Shown: positions 24,645-33,691 of the stretch, in pieces | How the letters are laid out: every line of letters starts with the position of its first letter | Numbering within the stretch: the first letter of the stretch is position 1 | Origin: Paracoccus sp. (in: a-proteobacteria) | GTDB taxonomy: Bacteria > Pseudomonadota > Alphaproteobacteria > Rhodobacterales > Rhodobacteraceae | Direction: 5' to 3' | NCBI GenBank assembly: GCA_030538705.1 | Contig: JAUNTL010000012.1 | Coordinates: forward strand, 1-49,301 | Length of the DNA stretch: 49,301 nt | Translations under genes and position numbers: made by a program | Notes under the pieces: model-generated | Told to the model about the DNA's origin: nothing | Database searches by the model: none | Seen by the model: only the letters and a program-made list of their open reading frames with translations

Positions 24645-25586
24645 ATGAAACCCAGCAAAGCCCTGCCCGTCCCCAATATTCAGGATATTGATCTGAAGCT
24701 GCTGCGGGCTTTCGTCAGCGTTGCTGCCAACGGAAGCTTCGCGGTGGCGCAGACCGAGTTGAACATCGGCGCATCAACCATCAGCGGCTATATCTCGACG
24801 CTGGAGGCGCGGCTTGGCGTCAGCCTGTGCAAACGCGGTCGCAGCGGCTTTCGCCTGACCGAGGCCGGTATCCGCATCCATGAAGCCGCCACGCTTTTGT
24901 TTCACGACCTTGAGCAGTTTCGCGCCCGCGTCGGCGAGGCGCGAGAGGAACTGACCGGGCGTTTTATCCTTGGGATGGTCGATGCGGTTGCGAACCTTGC
25001 CGATAATATCGTGCCCGAATGTCTCAGGGAATTCGTGCCCAAGGCGCCGTCGCTGCATCTTGAATTGCGTTTGGGAACGCCTGCGTCCCTTGTTAGCGAC
25101 CTGATCGAAAAACAGATCGACGCGGCGATTATCCCGGTGTTCCGCGAACCCGCAGGCACGGAACTGGTGGCGCTGGACCCGGCGGATACGCAGGCGCTGT
25201 ATTGCGGTGTCGGGCATCCGTTCTTTTTCCGCGCGGACACCGATATTCCAATAGATGAGATCAGGGCCGCGCCTTTCGTCAATCGCGCGCATATGGAGGG
25301 ATGGGGCCGCTATTCCGCAAATCGTTTCAATGCGATGGCAAGCACGGTCGATATGGAATGCCAGTTGATCCTGATCCTGACGGGGAAATATATCGGCCAC
25401 CTGCCCGAACGCTATGTGACCGAATATGTTCAGCGCGGCTTACTTCGCGAAGTGCGAAGCCCAAGCCTGCGTTACGGCTCTAACATCTGTCTGGCCGTGC
25501 GCGCGGACGATGATCGCCCAGCGGTGCAGACCCTTGTGTCGGTCGCGAAATCGCTGGCGGCTGCGCGTGGTTTCCGGCCGCGCTGA
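24645..25586 (+). CDS. LysR-family regulator of the amino-acid locus
   Basis: The 313-residue protein has the LysR winged HTH (about residues 13-75, FAVAQTELNIGASTISGYISTLE) and a substrate-binding-protein-like effector domain (about 100-305). ATG 24645 is preferred for its AAGGGGAG site; other in-frame ATGs occur at 24603 and 24630. It lies between the citrulline/ornithine genes and the ABC importer and could control either. The HTH recognises an unusual GASTIS helix in place of the common QPALS. Confidence 0.83.
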   Translation: MKPSKALPVPNIQDIDLKLLRAFVSVAANGSFAVAQTELNIGASTISGYISTLEARLGVSLCKRGRSGFRLTEAGIRIHEAATLLFHDLEQFRARVGEAREELTGRFILGMVDAVANLADNIVPECLREFVPKAPSLHLELRLGTPASLVSDLIEKQIDAAIIPVFREPAGTELVALDPADTQALYCGVGHPFFFRADTDIPIDEIRAAPFVNRAHMEGWGRYSANRFNAMASTVDMECQLILILTGKYIGHLPERYVTEYVQRGLLREVRSPSLRYGSNICLAVRADDDRPAVQTLVSVAKSLAAARGFRPR

Positions 25587-25767
25587 AGGCGGCGCGGCAC
25601 ACTTCCCCCCAATATTCAGGCGACCCATTGCAGGGGTGAGCCGTCGGCTGCGCGGGCTTACTTCGGCTTTCCTTCAGGTTTCACGAAGTGAAGTTCTCGA
25701 CGCCGCGATTTTTTCGGCGGCGGTTTCCGGGGAACATGACAGCAAGAATACAACAAGGGGAGCGACG

Positions 25768-26544
25768 ATGAAATCTAATGCGATCATGGCCGGTATGCTT
25801 GCGGCCCTTATGGCCAGCGGTGCCTATGCCGAAACCCTCAAGATGGGGAATGAGGGCGATTATCCGCCGTTCAGCATCACCAATCCTGACGGAACACTGA
25901 CGGGGCTTGAGCCTGATCTGGCCCGTGCCGTTTGCGCCAAACTGAATGCCGAATGTGAAATTCAGGCGATGGATTTCAGGGGGCTGATCCCCTCGCTGGT
26001 CACGGGAAAGATCAATGTCATCGCCTCCCAGCTTTACCCTTCGGAAGAACGCAGGAATGCGGTGGAAATGACCGATGCGGTGCTGGAAAACCCCGAAACA
26101 TGGATCGCTGCGGCGGCCCTGGACGGAGAGATTACACCGGAGTTCCTTGACGGAAAGTCGATCGGCATCATCAAGGGCGCATGGAATATCATTCCGGTCC
26201 AGACCTACGCCCCGAACGCCACCTTGAAGCAATATGACAATCTGGCAGCGATCAAACTTGATCTTGAGGCCGGTCGTCTGGACATCGGCACGGCGGGTCG
26301 GCTTGCGGCTGTCAATAACTTCATCGACCGGCCCGATGGCGACAACTGGCAGCTGATCGAACCCGTGCCGGAACTGGTTGGTGATTCCAGATTTCACTGG
26401 GCTGTCGGCAAGGGCAACGTCGAACTGCGCGACCGCATGAACGAGGCGCTGAACGCCCTGCTGGAAGATTGCAGCTACAGCGAGATCCGCAAGGCTTATT
26501 TCTCGGTCCCGACGTCCTCGCGTGAACCGGCCAACTGCCAATAG
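25768..26544 (+). CDS. Amino-acid ABC transporter substrate-binding protein
   Basis: The 258-residue periplasmic protein starts with a signal peptide (cleavage after GAYA, residue 21). It has the family 3 solute-binding features: GDYPPFSITNPDGTLTGLEPDL (a loop over residues 29-50) and AMDFRGLIPSLVTGKINVI. The conserved arginine and aspartate that bind the alpha-amino and carboxyl groups fit a polar amino acid such as arginine, ornithine, citrulline or a guanidino acid. GGGGAG precedes ATG 25768. It is the first gene of an importer operon whose order is binding protein, two permeases, oxidoreductase, ATPase, ureohydrolase. Confidence 0.87.
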   Translation: MKSNAIMAGMLAALMASGAYAETLKMGNEGDYPPFSITNPDGTLTGLEPDLARAVCAKLNAECEIQAMDFRGLIPSLVTGKINVIASQLYPSEERRNAVEMTDAVLENPETWIAAAALDGEITPEFLDGKSIGIIKGAWNIIPVQTYAPNATLKQYDNLAAIKLDLEAGRLDIGTAGRLAAVNNFIDRPDGDNWQLIEPVPELVGDSRFHWAVGKGNVELRDRMNEALNALLEDCSYSEIRKAYFSVPTSSREPANCQ

Positions 26545-26562
26545 GCAGCGGCCAGTCCGAAA

Positions 26563-26589
26563 TGCCCGGCGGCGCGAAACCGCCGGGCA
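26563..26589 (+). terminator. Perfect 10-bp hairpin between binding-protein and permease genes
   Basis: TGCCCGGCGG (26563-26572) and CCGCCGGGCA (26580-26589) make a perfect stem with a 7-base loop, 18 bases after the binding-protein stop and 17 before the permease start. No T-run follows. Such hairpins partly terminate and protect the upstream mRNA end, so more binding protein than permease is made. Confidence 0.7.
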
Positions 26590-26606
26590 GCAGACAGGAA
26601 AATCAC

Positions 26607-27305
26607 ATGGAACTGCTTGCTTTCGGCCCGACCGGGTATGGCGATGAGCTGGCCCGGGGGCTGGGCGTCACCTTGTTGCTCGCCGCAATCTCATATGTCT
26701 GCGCCTTTGTTCTGGGGCTGGCGCTCAGCACGATGTCGCTGTCGCACTTCTGGCCGCTGCGGGCTTTCTGGCGGTTCTATCGCTCGGTCCTGATGGCGGT
26801 TCCTTCGCTGCTGGTGATCTTCTTCATTTTCTTTAACGCGCCGATGATGATGGGCGCGCTGCTTGGCGAAGCGGTGGATATTTCGCCGTTCTACGCGGGG
26901 ATTATCGCACTCAGCCTTGTCTATGCCGCCTATGTCGGCGAGGTTCTGCGCGGCGCATTCCTGAACGTGCCGCGCGGCCAATACGAGGCGTCGCTGGCCC
27001 TTGGCATCCGCCGCTGGCCCAGATGGCGATCAATCATCCTGCCGCAGGCGCTGCGGCTGGCGCTGCCCGGATTGGGCAATATCTGGATGGTCATCATCAA
27101 GGATACCGCGCTGGTTTCGCTGATCGGGCTGAGCGATATCGTCCGGCAGGCCAGCGTGGCCGCGAACTCGACCCAGCGGCCGTTCCTTTTCTACATCGTC
27201 GCGCTGATCCTTTTCCTGCTGGTCGCGGCGCTGTCGCATATGTCGATCCGTAAAATCGAACTCAAAGCATCGCTTGCAGGCTCCTCTGGCGGAGAGCGCA
27301 CATGA
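26607..27305 (+). CDS. Amino-acid ABC transporter permease (HisQ/GlnP-like)
   Basis: The 232-residue membrane protein has about five helices and the EAA loop EASLALGIRRWPRWRSIILP (about residues 127-146) that docks onto the ATPase. It is the first of two permeases for the importer. The next permease overlaps it by ATGA. AGGAAAA precedes ATG 26607. Confidence 0.88.
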   Translation: MELLAFGPTGYGDELARGLGVTLLLAAISYVCAFVLGLALSTMSLSHFWPLRAFWRFYRSVLMAVPSLLVIFFIFFNAPMMMGALLGEAVDISPFYAGIIALSLVYAAYVGEVLRGAFLNVPRGQYEASLALGIRRWPRWRSIILPQALRLALPGLGNIWMVIIKDTALVSLIGLSDIVRQASVAANSTQRPFLFYIVALILFLLVAALSHMSIRKIELKASLAGSSGGERT

Positions 27306-27988
27306 ATTTCGACCCCACATTGGCCGTCAGCCTTTTGCCTGAACTTCTGGCAGGTCTGCGCACGACGCTGCTGCTGCTTGCCCCGACCTTCTTCTTTGGG
27401 TTGATCCTGTCGATCCCTATTGCGCTGGCATCGCGGTCCAAGATGACCTGGCTTGCGCAAGGGTGCAGTTGGTATACCGCCTTCATGCGCGGCGCGCCGC
27501 AGCTTGTCTTGCTGTATCTCGTCTATAACGGCCTGCCCCGGTTCGATTTTATCCGGCAGGGACCGCTCTGGGGGTTCTTTCGGGAACCGATGTATTGCGC
27601 GATTCTGGTCTTTGTCCTGAACCACGCCGCCTTCCTTGCCGAGATCTGGAGAGGCGCGCTGAACAATGTGCCGAAAGGGCTTGTCGAAGCCTCGAATGCC
27701 TTGGGCGTCCGGCCATCGAAAACCTTCTGGGGGATCGAGTTGCCGATGGCCTTTCGGATCGGCCTGCCGGCCTATCGCAATGAGGTCATCCTGTTCATCA
27801 AGGCCACGGCTGCTGTCAGCGCAATTACCGTGTTTGATCTTCTTGGCGTGGCGACTCAGGCGATAGATCGCACCTACGATCCTTTCACACCGCTGGTCGT
27901 CGCGGGGGCCATGTATTGGGCCTTTGTCCAGATCGTCCAGATTGCATTCGGCGCATTAGAGCGGCGGCTGTCGCTTGCGCCACGATAA
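27302..27988 (+). CDS. Amino-acid ABC transporter permease (HisM-like)
   Basis: This 228-residue second permease has about five membrane helices and its own EAA loop (VEASNALGVRPSKTFWGIELP, spread over about residues 129-149). With the preceding gene it forms the heterodimeric channel of a polar amino-acid importer. Confidence 0.88.
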   Translation: MNFDPTLAVSLLPELLAGLRTTLLLLAPTFFFGLILSIPIALASRSKMTWLAQGCSWYTAFMRGAPQLVLLYLVYNGLPRFDFIRQGPLWGFFREPMYCAILVFVLNHAAFLAEIWRGALNNVPKGLVEASNALGVRPSKTFWGIELPMAFRIGLPAYRNEVILFIKATAAVSAITVFDLLGVATQAIDRTYDPFTPLVVAGAMYWAFVQIVQIAFGALERRLSLAPR

Positions 27989-28009
27989 CACCAGAACAGG
28001 GAGGCAGCC

Positions 28010-29095
28010 ATGCGTATTGCCGTTGATGATCTGAAACGTTTCTATGCGGAATTTGCCCGGTGCCACGGCGCCAATGATGCCGAAACCGAATGTTTCGCCG
28101 AAGGGCTGCTGCGGGCCGATCTGCGCGGCCATCATACACAGGGCATCGGGCTGCTACCCTATCTTGACGAATTGTTCGAGGCCGGGACGATGGCCTTCGG
28201 GCGCCAGATCAAGACCGTCCGCGAATCCAGTGCAACGGCGCTTCTGGATGCAGATGGCGAAGCGGGCCATGTCGCTGCCCATCGCGCGATGGAAATCGCC
28301 ATCGACAAGGCGCGCAATACCGGCATCGGTCTGGTGACCGTAAAACGGTCCAGCGATTGCGGCATGGCTGCGAATTACGCGCTTCAGGCGCTGGACGAAG
28401 GCATGATCGGCATTGCGATGAGCACCGGTCCCATTCTGGTCGCGCCGTGGGGTGGGCGAGAGGCACAATTCTGCACCAATCCGATTGCGCTTGCCGTTCC
28501 GGCGGGCCGCGAAGAACCCATCGTGATCGACATGGCAACAAGTGCGAATTCGATGGGCGGCGTCGTTCTGGCGGCCCGCGACGGTCTGAAGCTGGACGGA
28601 TTGCAGGTTGTCGATGCCTCGGGGCATTACACCGATGATCCCCGCCGTGTGATCCTGAACCCTATGGACCGGGAATCGCGCATGGCAGGTGCGCTTTTGC
28701 CCGCCGGGCCGAAGGGTTTCGGGATGGTTCTGATGGTCGAGCTTCTGTCCGCGCTTCTCAGCGGCGAACGGGACTGGACCGAAGCCGAGGTCAGCGACAG
28801 CGCCCGAGGCCGCCCTGCCTTTTATTCGCAGACCTGCATCGCAATCTCGATCCGGCATTTCCAGGACGAGGGCGTTTTCGCTCAGGCGGCGGACCGGATG
28901 ATCCAAACCCTGACCGCGATGACCCCGGCGCAGGGCTTTGAAAAAGTCCGCCTGCATGGCGGCGGCGCACGCGCCCGCGAACAGGCCTATCGCCGCGACG
29001 GTGTTTCGGTGCGCGACGAAGAATGGACGATGGCAATTGAACGCGCCCGTCGCCACGGGATCAATATCAACAGTTTCGCGAGGGTGTCGGCATGA
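28010..29095 (+). CDS. Ldh2-family NAD(P)-dependent oxidoreductase
   Basis: The 361-residue protein is of the malate/L-lactate dehydrogenase type 2 family (PF02615), which has its own NAD(P) fold and not a Rossmann domain. Key features are [16 protein letters not shown] (about residues 43-58), the catalytic His near [17 protein letters not shown] (about 117-127), and [11 protein letters not shown] (about 161-171). Members reduce 2-keto acids or cyclic imines such as delta1-pyrroline-2-carboxylate and piperideine-2-carboxylate. Embedded between ABC importer genes and beside a ureohydrolase homologue, it may reduce a keto or imino acid made from the imported amino acid. It overlaps the ATPase gene by ATGA. 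Confidence 0.83.
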   Translation: MRIAVDDLKRFYAEFARCHGANDAETECFAEGLLRADLRGHHTQGIGLLPYLDELFEAGTMAFGRQIKTVRESSATALLDADGEAGHVAAHRAMEIAIDKARNTGIGLVTVKRSSDCGMAANYALQALDEGMIGIAMSTGPILVAPWGGREAQFCTNPIALAVPAGREEPIVIDMATSANSMGGVVLAARDGLKLDGLQVVDASGHYTDDPRRVILNPMDRESRMAGALLPAGPKGFGMVLMVELLSALLSGERDWTEAEVSDSARGRPAFYSQTCIAISIRHFQDEGVFAQAADRMIQTLTAMTPAQGFEKVRLHGGGARAREQAYRRDGVSVRDEEWTMAIERARRHGININSFARVSA

Positions 29096-29838
29096 GCGAA
29101 CAGAATACAGTGGTCGAGATCAAAGGTCTGGACAAATGGTATGGCTCATATCACGCGCTGAAAACCATCAGTCTCAGCGTGGGGCGAGGCGAGCGGATTG
29201 TGGTGGCCGGTCCCTCGGGTTCCGGCAAATCGACGATGATCCGCTGCATCAATCACCTTGAAAGCTATCAGAACGGCGAGATTCATGTCGATGGCGTGCA
29301 TCTGACCCACGCGCCCCGCCAGATCGAGGCCGTGCGGCGCGATGTCGGAATGGTGTTTCAGCATTTCAATCTGTTCCCGCATATGACCGTGCTGGAAAAC
29401 TGCATCTTCGCGCCAATGTCGGTGCGCGGCATGTCCCGCCCAGACGCCGAGGAGATCGCGCGTCATTACCTGTCCCGCGTGCATATCGAAGATCAGGCAG
29501 GCAAGCGGCCCGGCCAATTGTCAGGGGGGCAGCAGCAGCGGGTCGCAATTGCGCGGGCGCTGTGCATGAAACCCAAGGTCATGCTGTTTGACGAACCGAC
29601 CTCGGCGCTCGACCCTGAGGCGATCAAGGAGGTTCTGGATACCATGGTTGATCTTGCGAATGACGGCATGACGATGATCTGCGTCACCCATGAAATGGGC
29701 TTTGCCCGACGCGTAGCCGACCGGGTGGTTTTCATGGACAGGGGCGAAATCGTTGAAATCGCCCCGCCAGAGGAGTTCTTCGCTGCGCCGAAGCACGACC
29801 GCACCCGCGCGTTCCTGCAACGTGTCCTTTCCCACTGA
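29092..29838 (+). CDS. Amino-acid ABC transporter ATP-binding protein (GlnQ-like)
   Basis: The 248-residue ATPase has Walker [10 protein letters not shown] (about residues 39-47), the Q-loop in [16 protein letters not shown], the signature [15 protein letters not shown] (about 143-157), Walker [13 protein letters not shown] and the H-loop His in CVTHEMGFA. It powers the two upstream permeases. The [11 protein letters not shown] pattern is typical of polar amino-acid importers. Confidence 0.92.
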   Translation: MSEQNTVVEIKGLDKWYGSYHALKTISLSVGRGERIVVAGPSGSGKSTMIRCINHLESYQNGEIHVDGVHLTHAPRQIEAVRRDVGMVFQHFNLFPHMTVLENCIFAPMSVRGMSRPDAEEIARHYLSRVHIEDQAGKRPGQLSGGQQQRVAIARALCMKPKVMLFDEPTSALDPEAIKEVLDTMVDLANDGMTMICVTHEMGFARRVADRVVFMDRGEIVEIAPPEEFFAAPKHDRTRAFLQRVLSH

Positions 29839-29856
29839 ATATTGCGTGAGGCGATG

Positions 29857-30825
29857 ATGACTGAACAACCGAAACTGAGCGCGCTTTACGGCGCAACACA
29901 GGAAAACGCGACCTTTCTGGGTCTTGAACGCTGCGACGATCTGGATGCGCTGAACGCGCCCATCGCGATATTGGGCGCACCTTGCGCGACGCCCTATTCA
30001 TCCGTCGGCGCCTATTGCCGCAACGCCCCCGATGCCTTGCGGCAGGCGACGGCTGCACTTGCCTTCAATATCGACCGGCATGATTTTGATTCCGGCGGGC
30101 AGGTGTTCCCGACGAAGGAACAGCGTGCCGTGGATTGCGGCGATCTGCCCTTCGATGAGGCGGACACCTCTGGCAATCGCGCCCGGATTCGCGCGGCGGT
30201 CGGCAAGATCCTGTCCGCCGGCGCGGTCCCTGTCGTGCTGGGCGGCGACGATTCCATTCCGATCCCGATGCTGCTGGCCCTTGGTGATCGTGCAGAGGGC
30301 CGCAAGTTCACCGTTCTTCAGATCGACGCGCATATTGATTGGCGGCCAAGCCATATGGGCGAGGTCTGGGGCCTGTCATCAACCATGCGCCGGGCGTCCG
30401 AAATGCCCCATGTCGAACGCATCATTCAGGTCGGCGCTCGGGGGATCGGCACGGCCACGTCGCAGGACCTGCAAGACGCCAGGGATTGGGGCGTAAGCTT
30501 TGTGACCGCAGAAACGCTGCATAATGAAGGTCTTGATGCCGCGCTGTCGCTGATCCCGGATGACAGCGAGGTGATTGTCTGCATTGATGCCGATGCGCTT
30601 GATCCCAGTATCATTCCGGGCGTGATCGGCCGCGCGCCGGGCGGGTTGAGCTACTACCAGACCCTCGGCCTGATCCGGGGCGCCGCCAAACGCGGACGCA
30701 TCGCCGCAATTGATTTCGTGGAGTTCATGCCGGAACGCGACGTGGACGGGCTGGGTGCATTCACATTCGCCCGCCTTATCACAAGCGCGCTTGGCGTGAT
30801 CGCCCGGCAGCGACCTTCCTTGTGA
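29857..30825 (+). CDS. Ureohydrolase (arginase/agmatinase) family protein with altered metal motif
   Basis: The 322-residue protein has the arginase alpha/beta fold. Two of the three dimetal motifs are normal: DAHID (residues 157-161) and DADALDP. In the first motif the usual GGDHS reads GGDDS (129-133), so the metal-binding histidine is Asp132. Family members hydrolyse guanidino or related ureido groups to urea or ammonia. In this operon the substrate may be a guanidino acid brought in by the importer. ATG 29857 is chosen because GTGAGG lies 5 bases upstream; ATG 29854 and TTG 29842 are alternatives. Activity and metal may differ from classic arginases. Confidence 0.82.
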   Translation: MTEQPKLSALYGATQENATFLGLERCDDLDALNAPIAILGAPCATPYSSVGAYCRNAPDALRQATAALAFNIDRHDFDSGGQVFPTKEQRAVDCGDLPFDEADTSGNRARIRAAVGKILSAGAVPVVLGGDDSIPIPMLLALGDRAEGRKFTVLQIDAHIDWRPSHMGEVWGLSSTMRRASEMPHVERIIQVGARGIGTATSQDLQDARDWGVSFVTAETLHNEGLDAALSLIPDDSEVIVCIDADALDPSIIPGVIGRAPGGLSYYQTLGLIRGAAKRGRIAAIDFVEFMPERDVDGLGAFTFARLITSALGVIARQRPSL

Positions 30826-30962
30826 ATGTTTCCGAGGAACTGATTGCAGTCACGAACCGGGCGGGTCACGTCGCCAGCCGCCAGAATGGCAGTCGCGGCT
30901 AACCCGCAACCTTCGCCAGCAGACAGGCAAAAGGCTGCGCGCCCGGCTGTGCCCTGCCTTGC

Positions 30963-30998
30963 TTGACAACGATTAGTTACATAGCTAATCATTTAATC
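30963..30998 (+). promoter_or_regulatory. ArsR promoter with overlapping palindromic operator
   Basis: A perfect -35 (TTGACA, 30963-30968) and a -10-like TAATCA (30986-30991) are 17 bp apart. The interrupted palindrome GATTAGTTACATAGCTAATC (30971-30990) fills the spacer, the classic place for an ArsR repressor. The predicted transcript start falls within a base or two of ATG 30999, with no ribosome site between. Confidence 0.65.
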
Positions 30999-31298
30999 AT
31001 GACTGATATCACCCTCCGGGCAAGCGCCCTTTCAAATGATAAGCGGGTCCAGATCCTCGAATGGCTGAAGGATCCGGCGGCCAGTTTCGGCCCTGATCAT
31101 GCCATCGACGAGGCCGAGGGCGTGTGCGGTCTGTATATCGCCGAAAAGCTGGGCGTCTCGCCGGCGACAGCCTCGGTGCATCTGAAAGTGCTGACACAGG
31201 CGGGGTTCATAAGCCCGCTCAGGATCGGAAAATATACCTATTTCAAACGCGTAGAGATCTCGTTTACCGAGTTCGCCCGCGCCATCGCAGCCATCTGA
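30999..31298 (+). CDS. ArsR-family winged-helix regulator
   Basis: The 99-residue protein has the ArsR winged HTH: RVQILEWLKDP (about residues 16-26), IAEKLGVSPATASVHLKVLTQAG (recognition helix about 49-71), and a GKYTYFKRVE wing. The usual ELCVC metal site is absent, and one cysteine (VCGLYIAEKL) remains at the matching place, so sensing of a toxic metal is not obvious. It precedes an MFS transporter by 37 bases, and a palindrome in its promoter suggests autorepression. The mRNA appears leaderless. Confidence 0.83.
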   Translation: MTDITLRASALSNDKRVQILEWLKDPAASFGPDHAIDEAEGVCGLYIAEKLGVSPATASVHLKVLTQAGFISPLRIGKYTYFKRVEISFTEFARAIAAI

Positions 31299-31335
31299 GC
31301 GGCGGCCCGCCGTATCCTGCATCTGGACCACCCCC

Positions 31336-32595
31336 ATGAATAACCAGACCGTCAGCACATCATCCGCCGGAAGTGGCGTCTGGGGCGTGGTCGCTCTGGG
31401 CTTTCTGACCCTCGCGCTTGCCTTCACGATCCGCGGCTCGCTTTCGCTGGCCATGCCGGTCTGGGAGCTTGAATTCAGCTGGTCGCGCAGCAGGATTTCA
31501 GGGATCGCGGCCGTCGCGCTGATCGTCATGGCGCTTGTCGCGCCCTTTGCGGGCGGGGTGGTTGACCGGCGTGGGCCGCGCGCGCTGCTGATCGGCGGAA
31601 TGGGTGCGATCGGGGTGGGGATGGCGATGGTCGCGGCGGCGCGGCCCGATGGGACATCGTGGCTGTTGCCACTGGGCTTTGCCGGGATCGGCGCCATCGG
31701 GTTCGGGGCCATCGCGCAGCATGTGGTCGCCGCCGCCATTGCGCAGCGCGCCGTGCAGAACCGCGGGCTGGCGGTCGGCATCGGCACCGCCGGGTCAACG
31801 GCCGGACAGTTGCTGCTGATGCCGCTGCTTGCCTATCTGATGCAAAGCGGAGAGTGGCGCTTTGCCTTTGTTCTGCTGGCGGCAGCGTGTTTTCTGGTCA
31901 TTCCGGTGACCTGGCTGGTTCTGCGGCCGCCCGTGCGCGCAGCCGCTCCGGTCGCGCCACCGCCGGGCCGGCAATCCGGCAATGTCGGTCGCGATCTGGG
32001 GATGCTGCTGCGCAGCCCGCCATTTCACGCGATTTTCTGGAGCTATGCGATCTGCGGCTTTACCACCAGCGGCGTGATCGAGACTCATCTGATGCCCTAT
32101 GCGGCCTTTTGCGGCTTTGGCCCGGTGCCGAGCGCGACGGCTTACGGCGTGCTGGCTGCGCTGAATCTGGTGGGCATGATCGGCGCGGGCTGGCTGGCCG
32201 ACCGCGTTCATCGCCCGCTATTGCTGGCCGTCATCTATACCGCGCGCGCGGGGGCGTTCGTGCTGCTGATATTCGTGGCCGACAGCTATCCGCTGCTGAT
32301 CATCTTTGCGATCCTGTTCGGTCTGTTCGACTATTCGACGGTGCCGGTGACGGTCAGCTATCTCGCCGGCCGCCTGGGCATCAGGATGCTGGGCCTGTCG
32401 ATGGGCATTCTGTCGGCCGGTCACGCTATCGGCGGCGCTGCCGGCGCATGGGCGGGCGGTGCGTTCTTTGACTGGAGCGGGGATTACCGCGTGCTGTGGC
32501 TTGGCTCGATCGCCCTGTCCATGGCGGCCGCGCTTTTGGTCGTCGCGCTGCGCGATGATGAGAGAAGCCGGCCGCGATGGCTGGTTCCCGCGTGA
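31336..32595 (+). CDS. Major facilitator superfamily transporter (ArsR-linked)
   Basis: The 419-residue protein has about 12 membrane helices with the motif A-like loop GGVVDRRGPRALLIGG (about residues 73-88) and its repeat AGWLADRVHRPLLL in the second half. The subgroup resembles oxalate/formate-antiporter-like and monocarboxylate-type MFS carriers. Co-transcription with the upstream ArsR gene is likely. Direction of transport is unknown. Confidence 0.83.
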   Translation: MNNQTVSTSSAGSGVWGVVALGFLTLALAFTIRGSLSLAMPVWELEFSWSRSRISGIAAVALIVMALVAPFAGGVVDRRGPRALLIGGMGAIGVGMAMVAAARPDGTSWLLPLGFAGIGAIGFGAIAQHVVAAAIAQRAVQNRGLAVGIGTAGSTAGQLLLMPLLAYLMQSGEWRFAFVLLAAACFLVIPVTWLVLRPPVRAAAPVAPPPGRQSGNVGRDLGMLLRSPPFHAIFWSYAICGFTTSGVIETHLMPYAAFCGFGPVPSATAYGVLAALNLVGMIGAGWLADRVHRPLLLAVIYTARAGAFVLLIFVADSYPLLIIFAILFGLFDYSTVPVTVSYLAGRLGIRMLGLSMGILSAGHAIGGAAGAWAGGAFFDWSGDYRVLWLGSIALSMAAALLVVALRDDERSRPRWLVPA

Positions 32596-32770
32596 GCCGC
32601 CTCTTTGCACCTCACCCGACCGCAACCGTTTCATGCCGCAGATGACGGGCCGCACGCCGTGGTCAGAGAAAGCCTTGCGTCAGATCGCGCAGCTGCCGGC
32701 GCTTGAGCGATTGCGCGCGATGACCTATTCTTTCGGCGAATAAAGGATAAAGAATCCCTGGGGCAAATTA

Positions 32771-33691
32771 TTGCTGACTCTCAAGCATTATGAACTTTTG
32801 ACGGTTCTGGCTGAGGAGCTGCATTTCGGCCGTGCATCGCAACGGCTTGGCATTTCGCAGCCCCAGCTGACGCAGCAGCTCAAGCAGATGGAAGATATCA
32901 TCGGCACGCGGCTCTTTGACCGAACGCGCCGCAAGGTCACGATTACCCCGGCCGGGCAGTTGATCCTGCCCGACGCCCGGGCCGTCGCCAGCCACGCAAG
33001 GCGCGCCGAGGATGTCGCATTGCGCGCCGGGCGGGGTTTGCTGGGCGAGCTGTCGCTGGGCTATATCGGCGCGGCGGCCTATAACGGCGTTCTGACCCGC
33101 GTCTTGTCGAACTTTCGCCCGCGCGCAACGCAGATTGACCTTCGGCTGGTGCTGATGGATCTGGACCAGCAGTTTCCCGAGGTCATCGCGGGCAATCTGG
33201 ACGCCGGGATTGTTCGCCTGCCCTATCCGGATATTTCGCCATATCTGAGGATTCGCAGCCTGCATCACGAAAATCTGTGGATCGCACTGCCAGAGTGTCA
33301 TCCGCTGGCAAAATCTGATCTGGTCAGGTTGTCCGACTTTGATGGCGCTGATTTCATCGCGACCCACCTTCCCCCCAATACCGGCTTTTCCGCGGCCATG
33401 CATGCCGCCTGGGCCGAGGCCGGGATCACACCGAACATTACCTATCGCGTGCCTCAGTTCGCCTCGATCGCTGCATTGGTCGAGGCGGGGCTGGGCGTCG
33501 CAATCGTGCCGGATGCGCTATGCCGGGTGAATCTGCCGGGTGTTGTCTATCGTCCGCTTGCGGGCACCACCATCCGGGCCGAAATTGCGCTTATCTACCG
33601 GCAGGACCGCGAAAGCCCGCCGCTGCGGCTTTTCCTTTCCAGCCTTGATCAGCATGCCACCGAAGGAGCCGGCCTTGACCACTCGCCTTGA
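32771..33691 (+). CDS. LysR-family regulator (CatR/BenM-like)
   Basis: The 306-residue protein has the opening of CatR/BenM-type regulators (LTLKHYELLTVLAEELHFGR, then ASQRLGISQPQLTQQLKQME), followed by an effector domain. It starts with TTG at 32771 and no strong ribosome site, only a GGGG run 6 bases upstream. Regulators of this branch sense cis,cis-muconate or related diacids. It overlaps the enol-lactonase gene by 17 bases and is coupled to it, so it probably controls the lactone genes converging from the right. Confidence 0.85.
   Translation: MLTLKHYELLTVLAEELHFGRASQRLGISQPQLTQQLKQMEDIIGTRLFDRTRRKVTITPAGQLILPDARAVASHARRAEDVALRAGRGLLGELSLGYIGAAAYNGVLTRVLSNFRPRATQIDLRLVLMDLDQQFPEVIAGNLDAGIVRLPYPDISPYLRIRSLHHENLWIALPECHPLAKSDLVRLSDFDGADFIATHLPPNTGFSAAMHAAWAEAGITPNITYRVPQFASIAALVEAGLGVAIVPDALCRVNLPGVVYRPLAGTTIRAEIALIYRQDRESPPLRLFLSSLDQHATEGAGLDHSP

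Noticed and set aside
32459..32743. Small frame between the MFS and LysR genes
   Set aside because: It largely overlaps the MFS gene in another frame and has no recognisable motif or ribosome site.
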